The position numbers and the translations under genes are program-made. From assembly GCA_965659845.1 (NCBI GenBank), contig CBFHXS010000013.1, forward strand, positions 1 through 37,061: DNA of 37,061 bases, written 5' to 3'. The stretch is from Brumimicrobium sp965659845 (GTDB lineage Bacteria; Bacteroidota; Bacteroidia; Flavobacteriales_D; Crocinitomicaceae). Below the pieces are notes generated by a model that worked only from the letters and a program-made list of their open reading frames with translations, did not search any database and was not told the origin of the DNA. This document shows positions 16,189 to 23,925 of the stretch, piece after piece. Numbering within the stretch: position 1 is the stretch's first letter; the number at the start of each line of letters is the position of its first letter.

Positions 16189-19083
16189 TTAAAAGTTCAT
16201 GCTGAATTTCAAGCTTACAGTAGTTCCTATTCCTAAAGACTGGAAGAACTCATCTTCCGCTCCAAAAGACTTATAAACAGACTCTCTCTTGTCATTCAAA
16301 AGATTTGATACTTTCAGTCCTACTCTCATATTTTCATCTGCCCCAAATTTCTTCGATGCATTCAAATTTAAACTGTGAAATGGCACGGTATAAATATCCG
16401 GTCTATCTACAATTCCAGCGAATTGTAATGTCTGACCTTGCATATTATAGAACAATGCTGCTTCAAGGTTTTCGAAGAAACCTTCCTCTGCACCGTTGAA
16501 CATGAAACCACCATTTATAATATATGGAGCTTGTCCAGCCATATCTCTGTATTTTCCAACAGTCTGGCCTTCTCTTGCATTTGCTACTCTACTTTCATAT
16601 TCTGTTCTACTTAACTCAATTCTTGAGTTAGTCATTGTATAGTTTACTACAAGATTGAAGTTTTGAAGACGTTCGCTAATGAATTTCAACGATTGTCTAA
16701 TTTCTATTTCTCCTCCAACAACTTCTCCATCACCAACATTTCTTGGTTGGAATGCTCCTGCTTGTGTTGCAAACTGAATCACCTCTATAGGATTGATAAA
16801 TTTCTTATAGAAAGCACTAACAGAAATTATTTGAGATGGTGTAGGGAAAATCTCCCAACGCGCATCGAAATTATGAATATCTGTACTTACCAATTGACCG
16901 TCCCAATAAACGATTCCTTGTCCATCATCTGCATCTCTAAACAAACCACCGATGAAAGTTCGCCCTGTCAAAGGATCAAAAATCTCAGCATAAGAAAGTT
17001 CCTTAAACGAAGGACGTGCTGTTGTTTTACCATACGCCAATCTTACATTTTGATTTTCATTTACTGCGTATACAAGATTCAGCGATGGGAATATTCCAAG
17101 ATTCTGAAGTACTTTATCATTATTCAAAACGTTCGTACCTAGCTGATCTTGACCTGTATATCTTTGCGTATAATATTCTGATCTTAATCCAACTATCGCT
17201 TTCAAGTTTTGAATTGGGCTGATTTGCGTTGAAACATAACCAGCCATATTCGTAACGTTAGCATTAAATTCGTTTGGATTGTTTGGAAAGAAAGCAGCCT
17301 CATATGTAGTTCCCGATGCTACATTTCCTGTATTTCCCCATAAATTATCCTGACGGAATAACTCATCTGGATCTCCTTCTAAATCTAGGTTACGAATGTT
17401 TAACATGAATGTACGTATGTTAAAGTCTCTATCTTTGTAGGTATAAGCACTTCCGAATTTCACATCAGCCTCTCTACCCCACATTTCAAAGTCTTTTTTA
17501 GCATTCACTTGACCAGCGAGATTACGCTCCTGAAGATCTCTCCAAATTCTTTCAGGGAACCCTGATTCAGATGATATTTCGTAAGAACTTCCTCTATCCT
17601 CATACCTTGTAAAACGAATGTCTGGATCTTCAATTGATGATAATGTTGGAGCCAATCTCCAATCCCATGACCATCCAGATTCTTGAAAACTGTATGAACC
17701 AGTAAGCTGAGCTGTTGTTAAGGAGCGCTCACTGTATTCCAAGTTGTGTTGAAATCCGTAAAATATAGCTCCTTGATCGGCATTATAAAAATCGAATATA
17801 CCTGCTTTAGATTCTCCATTTTGAAGATGCATTATGTTGAATGTATATTTTGCCGTGTTTGATTTAAGAGCGATTCCTCCCATCACACTTGCCAATACAT
17901 TGTTCACCCCAAAGTCCCCTTCTTGACGTTCACGAACGTCCATTTCTGTGATTGTTGGATCAGCTGATAGACCATATCGACCATAAAAAGCATCTTCATA
18001 ATAAGATGTACTATTACTATACGACAGAACAACATTATATCCCAATTTATAATTCTCTAGTTTATGCTGGTTACCAACAGTAGCTCCAAAAGATAAGTCC
18101 ATCAAACTTGAGGATCTCAATGCTGCTAAGTTTGGGTTGAACTGAGACAGAACTTGCTTGTAACGTTGAGCCTCTTGTCCATTTGGATCTCCCACTACTT
18201 CCGAGAAGAATGGAAGGTTATTTTCAGCAGGAATTGCTCTAGTACCATCATCAAACCCTAAGAAATCCAATTTACCTCCTTCATAAGTAAGGTAGTCATT
18301 TCTCAAGTGATAATTTGGGTTGTAAGCTGTTCCAATAGAGAATGAACGAATCTTCTCAGTTGGGAAACTTTTTAATTTAATATCAATTATTCCACCTGTA
18401 AAATCCGCAGGAAGACTAGCAACGAAAGATTTATTAACGATCAAGTTGTCGATTACACTTGTTGGGAAAATATCCATCTGGATTGTATTTCGATCAGGAT
18501 CTAATCCAGGAATATCCATCCCATTTAAAACTGTTTTATTGTATCGATCTCCAAGACCACGTACATAAACATATTTTCCTCCAGCAAGTGATACTCCAGG
18601 AACTCTCTTCATTGCTGCGGCTGCATCAGAGTCACCACTTTTGCGAATACTTGCTGCAGAAACACCATCAATCATATTCGACGACTTCTTCTTCAATGAA
18701 AGAACCGCAACATCCGTATTTGTTTTGCGTGTTGCCGTAATCGTAACGTCGTCAAAATTCTTAATGTTTGACTCTGCAATTGGAGTATCGTCAAGAACGT
18801 TTACTTTTCCCGCTTCCACAATCACATCGCTAATTCTTACAGTATCATAAGAGCTATATGTCAGAATAAGGTTATAGGTACCTGCGGCGATCTCTATATC
18901 AAAACGACCATCAATATCAGTGTAAGCACCTTTCTTCGGATTTTCCACCATTACTTTTACACCGGGGATAAACTCTCCAGTACTTGCATCGAGGACTCCC
19001 CCTCGAATGTTTCCGTTTTGTCCAAATAATGTAGCAGTTATTAAGGACATTGCGAATACTAATGTTAAACTTTTAAAGCGCAT
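16189..19083 (-). CDS. TonB-dependent outer-membrane receptor with carboxypeptidase-regulatory-like N-domain
   Basis: This outer-membrane active transporter takes up a substrate with TonB energy. I use the ATG at 19083, which gives a clean signal peptide (MRFKSLTLVFAMSLITATLFGQ). A start 14 codons upstream adds a charged leader. After the signal come a carboxypeptidase-regulatory-like beta-sandwich (about 25-105), a plug domain (about 115-250) with MKRVPGVSLAGGKYVYVRGLGDRYNKT and NGMDIPGLDPDRN, and a long beta-barrel ending in VSLKFSMNF with the terminal aromatic residue. The gene is 84 bases downstream of the lipoprotein gene. From memory, this receptor type is repeatedly paired with that lipoprotein in flavobacteria, often near phosphate genes. 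Substrate is not shown by the sequence; phosphate or organophosphate uptake is inference. It ends at a strong terminator. Confidence 0.9.
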   Translation of the reverse strand: MRFKSLTLVFAMSLITATLFGQNGNIRGGVLDASTGEFIPGVKVMVENPKKGAYTDIDGRFDIEIAAGTYNLILTYSSYDTVRISDVIVEAGKVNVLDDTPIAESNIKNFDDVTITATRKTNTDVAVLSLKKKSSNMIDGVSAASIRKSGDSDAAAAMKRVPGVSLAGGKYVYVRGLGDRYNKTVLNGMDIPGLDPDRNTIQMDIFPTSVIDNLIVNKSFVASLPADFTGGIIDIKLKSFPTEKIRSFSIGTAYNPNYHLRNDYLTYEGGKLDFLGFDDGTRAIPAENNLPFFSEVVGDPNGQEAQRYKQVLSQFNPNLAALRSSSLMDLSFGATVGNQHKLENYKLGYNVVLSYSNSTSYYEDAFYGRYGLSADPTITEMDVRERQEGDFGVNNVLASVMGGIALKSNTAKYTFNIMHLQNGESKAGIFDFYNADQGAIFYGFQHNLEYSERSLTTAQLTGSYSFQESGWSWDWRLAPTLSSIEDPDIRFTRYEDRGSSYEISSESGFPERIWRDLQERNLAGQVNAKKDFEMWGREADVKFGSAYTYKDRDFNIRTFMLNIRNLDLEGDPDELFRQDNLWGNTGNVASGTTYEAAFFPNNPNEFNANVTNMAGYVSTQISPIQNLKAIVGLRSEYYTQRYTGQDQLGTNVLNNDKVLQNLGIFPSLNLVYAVNENQNVRLAYGKTTARPSFKELSYAEIFDPLTGRTFIGGLFRDADDGQGIVYWDGQLVSTDIHNFDARWEIFPTPSQIISVSAFYKKFINPIEVIQFATQAGAFQPRNVGDGEVVGGEIEIRQSLKFISERLQNFNLVVNYTMTNSRIELSRTEYESRVANAREGQTVGKYRDMAGQAPYIINGGFMFNGAEEGFFENLEAALFYNMQGQTLQFAGIVDRPDIYTVPFHSLNLNASKKFGADENMRVGLKVSNLLNDKRESVYKSFGAEDEFFQSLGIGTTVSLKFSMNF

Positions 19084-19111
19084 CTTTTCGTAAGTTTTCT
19101 TTTTACTATTA

Positions 19112-19144
19112 AAACCAGAACTCACATTTTGCGAGTTCTGGTTT
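19112..19144 (-). terminator. Intergenic hairpin between lipoprotein and TonB-receptor genes
   Basis: A perfect 12-bp stem, AAACCAGAACTC (19112-19123) with GAGTTCTGGTTT (19133-19144), has a nine-base loop. On the minus strand it is followed by TTTTAATAG, a short U-run. It sits 23 bases after the lipoprotein stop and 28 bases before the receptor ATG, so it may partly terminate transcription or stabilise the upstream mRNA. Confidence 0.65.
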
Positions 19145-19167
19145 ATATTATTGTTGTTAATTATATA

Positions 19168-20412
19168 CTAGAATCCTGATAGTGCTCCACTTACACCAGC
19201 CCAAGACCAGCTTGTTAAAACACTAGCATCAGCTCCTACTGTATTAGCTCCAGCGGCAACACCTGTAACAAAAGCATCAGAACCTCCTGCGAAGTAATCA
19301 GTTACAGCATCTCCTGAAGGAATTGTAGCTTCCAAAGCAGAACCGGTGAATGAACCAGTAGCATCAGGTAACTCATCAAAATCCTGTCCCATTGTTAAGT
19401 CAAAGAAGTATACATTGTTCATTGTCAAATCAGAATTTGCATCAAGGTCTACTAGACCATCAGCTCCTCCTGCTGAAACAGAACCATTTTGGATTGTGTG
19501 ACTTCCAGTACCTGTTCCTTCAGGACCGTCAAGCTCCATACACTCATCTCCTGGGTTCACTACGATGAAGTTGTCAAGCGTACCAGACCAAGCTTGGTCA
19601 GTATCGATAGCATCATCTCCTGTATTCCAAACAATCGCGTTAGTTACGTTAACGGTTCCACCGAACCATTCGATTCCATCATCTTGGTTAGAAACGATCT
19701 CAACGTTTTCAATTGTTGTACCAGTTCCAACACCTCCCAATGTCAATCCATTAATCTCATTCCCTTCACCGATGTTTGCACCACCATGACGGATAGAGAT
19801 ATATGTAATTACACCTGAATTATCAGCAGCATCCGTTCCACCGTAAAGACCGTTTTGATCTGAAGCAGGAATACCTTCGATTTGAACTGACTGTGCATCT
19901 GCAGAAATTGGTGCGTTACCTAGAACGATCAATCCTCCCCATAATCCATTCAATGTTGGGTCCATATTCGGACTTTCAATTTGTCCTGATTCGATCTCAT
20001 CTGCAACAGTTGTAAAAATGATTGGCGCTGCAGCTGTACCTTCAGCCATAATCATTGCATCTCTAGCGATAATCAATGCAGTTGCGTTTGGTCCTGAACC
20101 AACCTCACCTTTAATTACTGTACCTGGCTCGATAGTTAATGTATTTCCAGCAGTCACTGAAACACGAGTATTAAGGATATAAGTTTTATCCGCAGTCCAA
20201 GTTGTGTTTTCTGTTATGTTAGCAGAAACTATCACCTCTGACTCATCAACAGGTGCTGCAGGATAAGTACAAGAACCATCATCCTTATCAGCTTCATCGC
20301 TGTAGTTCGTTGCCGTTGGATCCGTACATCCTTCTTTTTTACATGACACTGTCGTCATTGCAAGAGACGCTGTTAATAGCAGTGCTCCTAATTTGATCGT
20401 AGATCTTTTCAT
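19168..20412 (-). CDS. Parallel beta-helix-type lipoprotein paired with a TonB receptor
   Basis: This 414-residue protein has a lipoprotein signal (MKRSTIKLGALLLTASLAMTTVSC, lipidated Cys24). Next comes a cysteine/aspartate module at residues 24-51 (CTDPTATNY...DKDDGSC). The rest looks like a right-handed parallel beta-helix, with repeating short strands such as GTVIKGEVGSG, GLWGGLIVLGNAPIS, GLTLGGVGTGTTIENVEIVSNQDDGIEWFGGTVNVTNAIVWNTGDDAID. From memory, close relatives in flavobacteria are abundant, sometimes mislabelled 'multidrug transporter', and sit beside a TonB receptor, as here. It is probably a surface or periplasmic binding partner of that receptor. The ligand is unknown. Upstream lies a 217-base region with phased direct repeats and a -7-like element. 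Confidence 0.82.
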   Translation of the reverse strand: MKRSTIKLGALLLTASLAMTTVSCKKEGCTDPTATNYSDEADKDDGSCTYPAAPVDESEVIVSANITENTTWTADKTYILNTRVSVTAGNTLTIEPGTVIKGEVGSGPNATALIIARDAMIMAEGTAAAPIIFTTVADEIESGQIESPNMDPTLNGLWGGLIVLGNAPISADAQSVQIEGIPASDQNGLYGGTDAADNSGVITYISIRHGGANIGEGNEINGLTLGGVGTGTTIENVEIVSNQDDGIEWFGGTVNVTNAIVWNTGDDAIDTDQAWSGTLDNFIVVNPGDECMELDGPEGTGTGSHTIQNGSVSAGGADGLVDLDANSDLTMNNVYFFDLTMGQDFDELPDATGSFTGSALEATIPSGDAVTDYFAGGSDAFVTGVAAGANTVGADASVLTSWSWAGVSGALSGF

Positions 20413-20476
20413 CTTTCTATTTTTTTTCGTTTTGTTGGCACAAAGGTGCGAACGAATAATCGATAAGATGTTTTCA

Positions 20477-20484
20477 CAAATTTA
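20477..20484 (-). promoter_or_regulatory. Candidate -7 promoter element for the lipoprotein/TonB pair
   Basis: The minus strand reads TAAATTTG, an exact TAnnTTTG match, which would start transcription near 20470 and give a leader of almost 60 bases. No -33 TTTG occurs at the right distance. The absence of a -33 box together with the upstream direct repeats would fit an activator-dependent promoter. Confidence 0.35.
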
Positions 20485-20565
20485 TGAGTACGTAAAGTTT
20501 GTATTAAGTCTTTGAAATAACTTATTTACGCTGAAGCTCAGTATACATGGGGAATAGACGGCTAT

Positions 20566-20592
20566 TTAAGACTTCTTAACGTTCTCTTAACA
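20566..20592 (-). promoter_or_regulatory. Phased direct repeats, PHO-box-like operator candidate
   Basis: On the minus (coding) strand, three hexamers follow one another: TTAAGA, five bases, TTAAGA, four bases, TTAAAT-like (plus-strand positions 20587-20592, 20576-20581, 20566-20571, i.e. repeats 11 and 10 bases apart). The first two share the heptamer GTTAAGA. One helical turn per repeat is the geometry recognised by OmpR/PhoB-family response regulators. Its place upstream of a lipoprotein/TonB pair often tied to phosphate makes PhoB-like control plausible. The rest of the 217-base interval shows nothing else I can name. Confidence 0.4.
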
Positions 20593-20629
20593 TTTGTAAA
20601 TACCTACATATCAGGTTCTTAATAAAGGC

Positions 20630-21364
20630 CTAATAGATAAACAAATCTTCAGATTTCAACCAATAACGTTCATTATTATTGTCTATCGAAACCCAACTAG
20701 AATCTTGAGAGTATTCTTGTATGTTTAGTCGAAGTGGTAAATCAATTTCACCGTCTAAAGGCACACCATCTGGACTAATAAATGCCTTAGGACTAATTTT
20801 CTGCGACACTGCAAGGTTGTGATTTTTATGATGATCGTGCAATCTATTCAAGGCATATAAAGAAACACATAAAACCAAAAGTGAAGGGAACCACATTTTT
20901 TTAACCCAAGAAAAACGAACAGAAATTTTAGAAACATAGAGAAAGACTATCAACGCAAGAATCAGTGCGCCTAAAAGAACAGCTGGTACCCAAACAGATC
21001 TAAAAGCTACGATCATTCTATCCGTCCACGAAAAAGGGTTTTCCCAAACATCATTTGGAGCGATTTTTTTATTGACGAAGGCCGCATTAACTTCAGCTTT
21101 ACGATTTGAGGGGTCTATTTTTAGTGCTGCTTCAAAAGCCCCTAAAGCTTTTCGAAAATCCTTTTTCTCAGCGTAAGCAATGCCAGCATTGTAAAAATCA
21201 GAAAAAGAAGGTAAGTTTTGCAGTCGTGGCTCAAGAACTTCCAAAGCATCATCGAAATGTCCCGACTTAATCAATTGCTGAATGTTTACATTTGAAGAAT
21301 CGGCAGCACCAAATGAAATAACAGAACTACTGACAAATAGATACAAGAAGATAAGTAATCTCAT
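20630..21364 (-). CDS. batE: Bat operon protein BatE: TPR plus SH3-like domain
   Basis: This 244-residue protein ends the Bat operon. It has a signal peptide (MRLLIFLYLFVSSSVISFGA) and TPR-like helices at about 25-100 (GHFDDALEVLEPRLQ, NAGIAYAEKKDFRKALGAFEAALKIDPSNRKAEVN). Two transmembrane helices follow at about 128-150 and 160-176. The C-terminal segment at about 185-244 looks like an SH3-type domain (AFISPDGVPLDGEI...SSWVSIDNNNERYWLKSEDLFIY). That order matches BatE of Bacteroides-type operons. The family is linked to oxygen tolerance and envelope stress, but the biochemical role is unknown. Its ATG is two bases after the batD stop. No clear hairpin follows. Confidence 0.82.
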   Translation of the reverse strand: MRLLIFLYLFVSSSVISFGAADSSNVNIQQLIKSGHFDDALEVLEPRLQNLPSFSDFYNAGIAYAEKKDFRKALGAFEAALKIDPSNRKAEVNAAFVNKKIAPNDVWENPFSWTDRMIVAFRSVWVPAVLLGALILALIVFLYVSKISVRFSWVKKMWFPSLLVLCVSLYALNRLHDHHKNHNLAVSQKISPKAFISPDGVPLDGEIDLPLRLNIQEYSQDSSWVSIDNNNERYWLKSEDLFIY

Positions 21365-21366
21365 AT

Positions 21367-23163
21367 TTAAACTTCGTTAATAACACGTTTGGCAGTCTTC
21401 GCAATGTGCTCACCATCGGCTTTAATCGCTCCTCCGCTATATCTCAATTCATCAATACTATTAAACAAAGAAGTTATAGATGACTTGGTTTCTTCAGACA
21501 TCTTATCATCCGAAAGATTGTTGATGAATGAAGAGGATATAACTGTTGGCTCTACGTTAAACTTAATTGCTAAATAATTTTGGACAGCCAACTTAACAGA
21601 CTGAAGTGTTTCTATGTCATTCTCATTGGAACTAATCTCGCTCAAGTTTTGAAGTACTTTTCGCTTTGTCTCATTCTGCTCGTTTCTATTTGCTCGTTTA
21701 GACTCTGTGTTTTTTCTTCTTCTAACGACAGCACCCAATAAAAAGGCCATAACAATCGGAGTGGATGTCCACAACACTCCTTCCAATCCTACAAAAATAG
21801 AATCATCTACGNNNNNNNNTCCCAATAAAAAGGCCATAACAATCGGAGTGGATGTCCACAACACTCCTTCCAATCCTACAAAAATAGAATCATCTACGAT
21901 CTTTAAATTATCCTCATCAATAGGCGGAAGCAACTGCTCTTGAACTTCCGACTTTTGACTGCTTTGAGTTGTTGTTGCCGCAATAGCATCTTCAGATGGG
22001 TTAACATTAATAACTGGTAAGGAAACTTCAAGAACTTGATATTCCTCTGACGTCAAATCAAAATACCCAGCTTTTATCGATGGGATTTCAATATCACCTG
22101 GTTTGTTTGCTTGAACGTAATACGTAAATGACTTCATTCCCTCTGAACCTCTAGATGTATATAATATAGAGTCATCAATTTCTGGGTCTCCATAAAGAAT
22201 CATACCTTTTGGTAAATTCAACTTAGGTGGTTCAATATTGTGAAGGTTCCCATGTCCGAAAACATAGATTTTCACTGTAAGAACACTTCCTTGTTCAAGC
22301 TCTGTTGTATCAACATTAGCTTCTAGCTTAAACTCACCTACTCCTTCAATAAAACTTGGAGGAACACCATCGGGAAGGGGTTTAACAATTACTTTGGATT
22401 CATTGGATCTCACCTTCGTGCGTTCCGGAAAAACACTTCTATTATCATCATAAAAAAGGATCGTTTCGAAAGGATCAATCTCAAATTCACCCGTTTTTTC
22501 TGGAAAAATAAGCATCTTACCTATCCTAAATGTCATTACATTCCGTCCTGCAACCTGCTCGTAATTTCGAGTAACTTGATTAGTACGCTGAAGTTCGTGA
22601 GACTCAGAAGGACCCTCTAGTTGAAAAGGAAAATATCGTTCAACTTGCAAAATATCCACTTGAGCATACACCTTACCTTCTAAAATTAAAGGTTGGCCCT
22701 CATAGATTTCTCTTCCTGATTGTTCAATAATTCCAAAAATAGCCCGATTCATGTTATCCGCCGGGTTTTCACTGATCATGTTTTGACGCTTGACAACTTT
22801 GATCTCAAGCACATTTGACTCAACCACTCCATTTTTACCGCTGATCTTAGCAGGACCTATTCTATACGTTCCTTTATCTTCAAACTGACCAGATATCTTT
22901 TCATAGCTAAACCGAACTACTTTTCCTCTGCCGTTGTAATAGCTTACTTCAGAAGACATACCTGACTCAGTTGGTCCAGATTGCTCAAATTCATCAGGTA
23001 AGGTGAAGTCCAGCGTACCTTCAACATTAGACTTTATCGTGATAATTAAGCGTTGTCCTTTTTCAACTGGGTTATTAGAACTCTCAATTGAGATGAATTC
23101 ATTTTGTCCCCACAAAACAGTTGTGAAAGCAATCAATAGAATATGTAGTATGCAATTTTTCAT
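21367..23163 (-). CDS. batD: BatD (oxygen-tolerance family) membrane protein, interrupted by an assembly gap
   Basis: BatD is a large periplasmic protein anchored by a C-terminal membrane helix. I start at the ATG at 23163, which overlaps the batC stop as TGATG and gives a clean signal peptide (MKNCILHILLIAFTTVLWGQ). A GTG two codons upstream is less likely. The N-terminal part contains the BatD-type beta-sandwich modules (ISIESSNNPVEKGQRLIITIKSNVEG, VYAQVDILQVERYFPFQ, VFGHGNLHNIEPPKLNLPKG). A membrane helix (STPIVMAFLLGAVVRRRK) and a cytoplasmic helical tail follow. The gene contains eight N bases at 21812-21819 and an exact 78-bp repeat on both sides, which duplicates the membrane helix. 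Removing one repeat unit (87 bases) keeps the frame and gives about 569 residues, probably the true protein. Confidence 0.88.
   Translation of the reverse strand: MKNCILHILLIAFTTVLWGQNEFISIESSNNPVEKGQRLIITIKSNVEGTLDFTLPDEFEQSGPTESGMSSEVSYYNGRGKVVRFSYEKISGQFEDKGTYRIGPAKISGKNGVVESNVLEIKVVKRQNMISENPADNMNRAIFGIIEQSGREIYEGQPLILEGKVYAQVDILQVERYFPFQLEGPSESHELQRTNQVTRNYEQVAGRNVMTFRIGKMLIFPEKTGEFEIDPFETILFYDDNRSVFPERTKVRSNESKVIVKPLPDGVPPSFIEGVGEFKLEANVDTTELEQGSVLTVKIYVFGHGNLHNIEPPKLNLPKGMILYGDPEIDDSILYTSRGSEGMKSFTYYVQANKPGDIEIPSIKAGYFDLTSEEYQVLEVSLPVINVNPSEDAIAATTTQSSQKSEVQEQLLPPIDEDNLKIVDDSIFVGLEGVLWTSTPIVMAFLLGXXXVDDSIFVGLEGVLWTSTPIVMAFLLGAVVRRRKNTESKRANRNEQNETKRKVLQNLSEISSNENDIETLQSVKLAVQNYLAIKFNVEPTVISSSFINNLSDDKMSEETKSSITSLFNSIDELRYSGGAIKADGEHIAKTAKRVINEV
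21734..21898. repeat. 78-bp direct duplication flanking an 8-N gap inside batD
   Basis: Bases 21734-21811 are repeated exactly at 21821-21898, separated by eight N (21812-21819) and one T. The unit length from copy to copy is 87 bases, so the reading frame survives. The pattern is what a scaffolder produces when two overlapping contig ends are joined without merging. I therefore treat it as an artefact, not a biological repeat. Confidence 0.95.
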
Positions 23164-23924
23164 CACCACTTTTTTCCGGATTCAACTTCTTCTGAAGAAG
23201 ATGATTTTGTTCCAACTGCTTTGCGCTTTGTGCGCATTTCTTTCTTCATTAATTCATCAAGCATGCGCTCTGTTTTCTTACTTGATAATTTTTCTGCATC
23301 AGATTTTTGGGAACCGTTTTTCCCATTGGAATTTTGGGATTGATTTTGAGAATTTTGTTGATCACCTTGGTTATCATCACCCTTCTGCTCCTGACCTTCT
23401 TTTGACTGGTCTTGATTCCGATTTTGATCATTCTTTTTATTGTTCTCTTTATTCTCTTTTTCGTTTTTTTGTTGTTGCTTCTTTTGTTGTTCTTGTTGCT
23501 TTTTCAAACGACGCTTCGCCTCGGCTAAATTATACCTAGCGTTTTCATTGTTTGGGTTGTCGCGCAAAGCTTGCTTGTAGCTCTCAATTGCAGCCTGATA
23601 ATCTTCCCGCTTCAACTGGGAGTTTCCAACATTATGCCAATGCTTCGAAGACTCATTAGGCTGCTTTGAATTCGAAGCAACTGATCTGAACGCTTTTTCT
23701 GCCATCTCAAAATCTCCATTTCTATAAGCGGCATTTCCAATATCTTTTGAAAGGTCTACATCCTCGGGAGCAATCTTCTGTGCCTCTACCAAAGATTTAT
23801 AGGCTTTATCATACTTACCTTCCTCATATTGTTTTTTCCCTTGAACAAGAGAATCACGCCAAGACTGGGCGAAAGAAAAATTCGCAAAAAGCACAGCTAA
23901 CGATATGAGTAAAAAATATTTCAT
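23163..23924 (-). CDS. batC: Bat operon protein BatC: TPR protein with charged Gln/Asn-rich tail
   Basis: This 253-residue protein has a signal peptide (MKYFLLISLAVLFANFSFAQ) and three or four TPR repeats at about 25-135 (GKYDKAYKSLVEAQKIAPED, GDFEMAEKAFRS, EDYQAAIESYKQALRDNPNNENARYNLAEA). A long low-complexity tail rich in K, Q, N and E covers about 140-215 (KQQEQQKKQQQKNEKENKEN). A short basic C-terminus follows. The arrangement matches BatC of Bacteroides-type operons, where BatB, BatC and BatE are thought to form a complex. It starts one base after the batB stop and its own stop overlaps the batD start. The disordered tail may be a flexible linker in the periplasm. Confidence 0.85.
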   Translation of the reverse strand: MKYFLLISLAVLFANFSFAQSWRDSLVQGKKQYEEGKYDKAYKSLVEAQKIAPEDVDLSKDIGNAAYRNGDFEMAEKAFRSVASNSKQPNESSKHWHNVGNSQLKREDYQAAIESYKQALRDNPNNENARYNLAEAKRRLKKQQEQQKKQQQKNEKENKENNKKNDQNRNQDQSKEGQEQKGDDNQGDQQNSQNQSQNSNGKNGSQKSDAEKLSSKKTERMLDELMKKEMRTKRKAVGTKSSSSEEVESGKKW

Positions 23925-23925
23925 T

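Noticed and set aside
21734..21898. A genuine tandem repeat or double membrane helix in BatD
   Set aside because: The repeat is perfect and separated by N bases, which points to an assembly join rather than biology.
23379..23510. Coding repeat or CRISPR-like array in batC
   Set aside because: The repetitive DNA is explained by a Lys/Gln/Asn/Glu-rich low-complexity protein tail with no regular spacer pattern.
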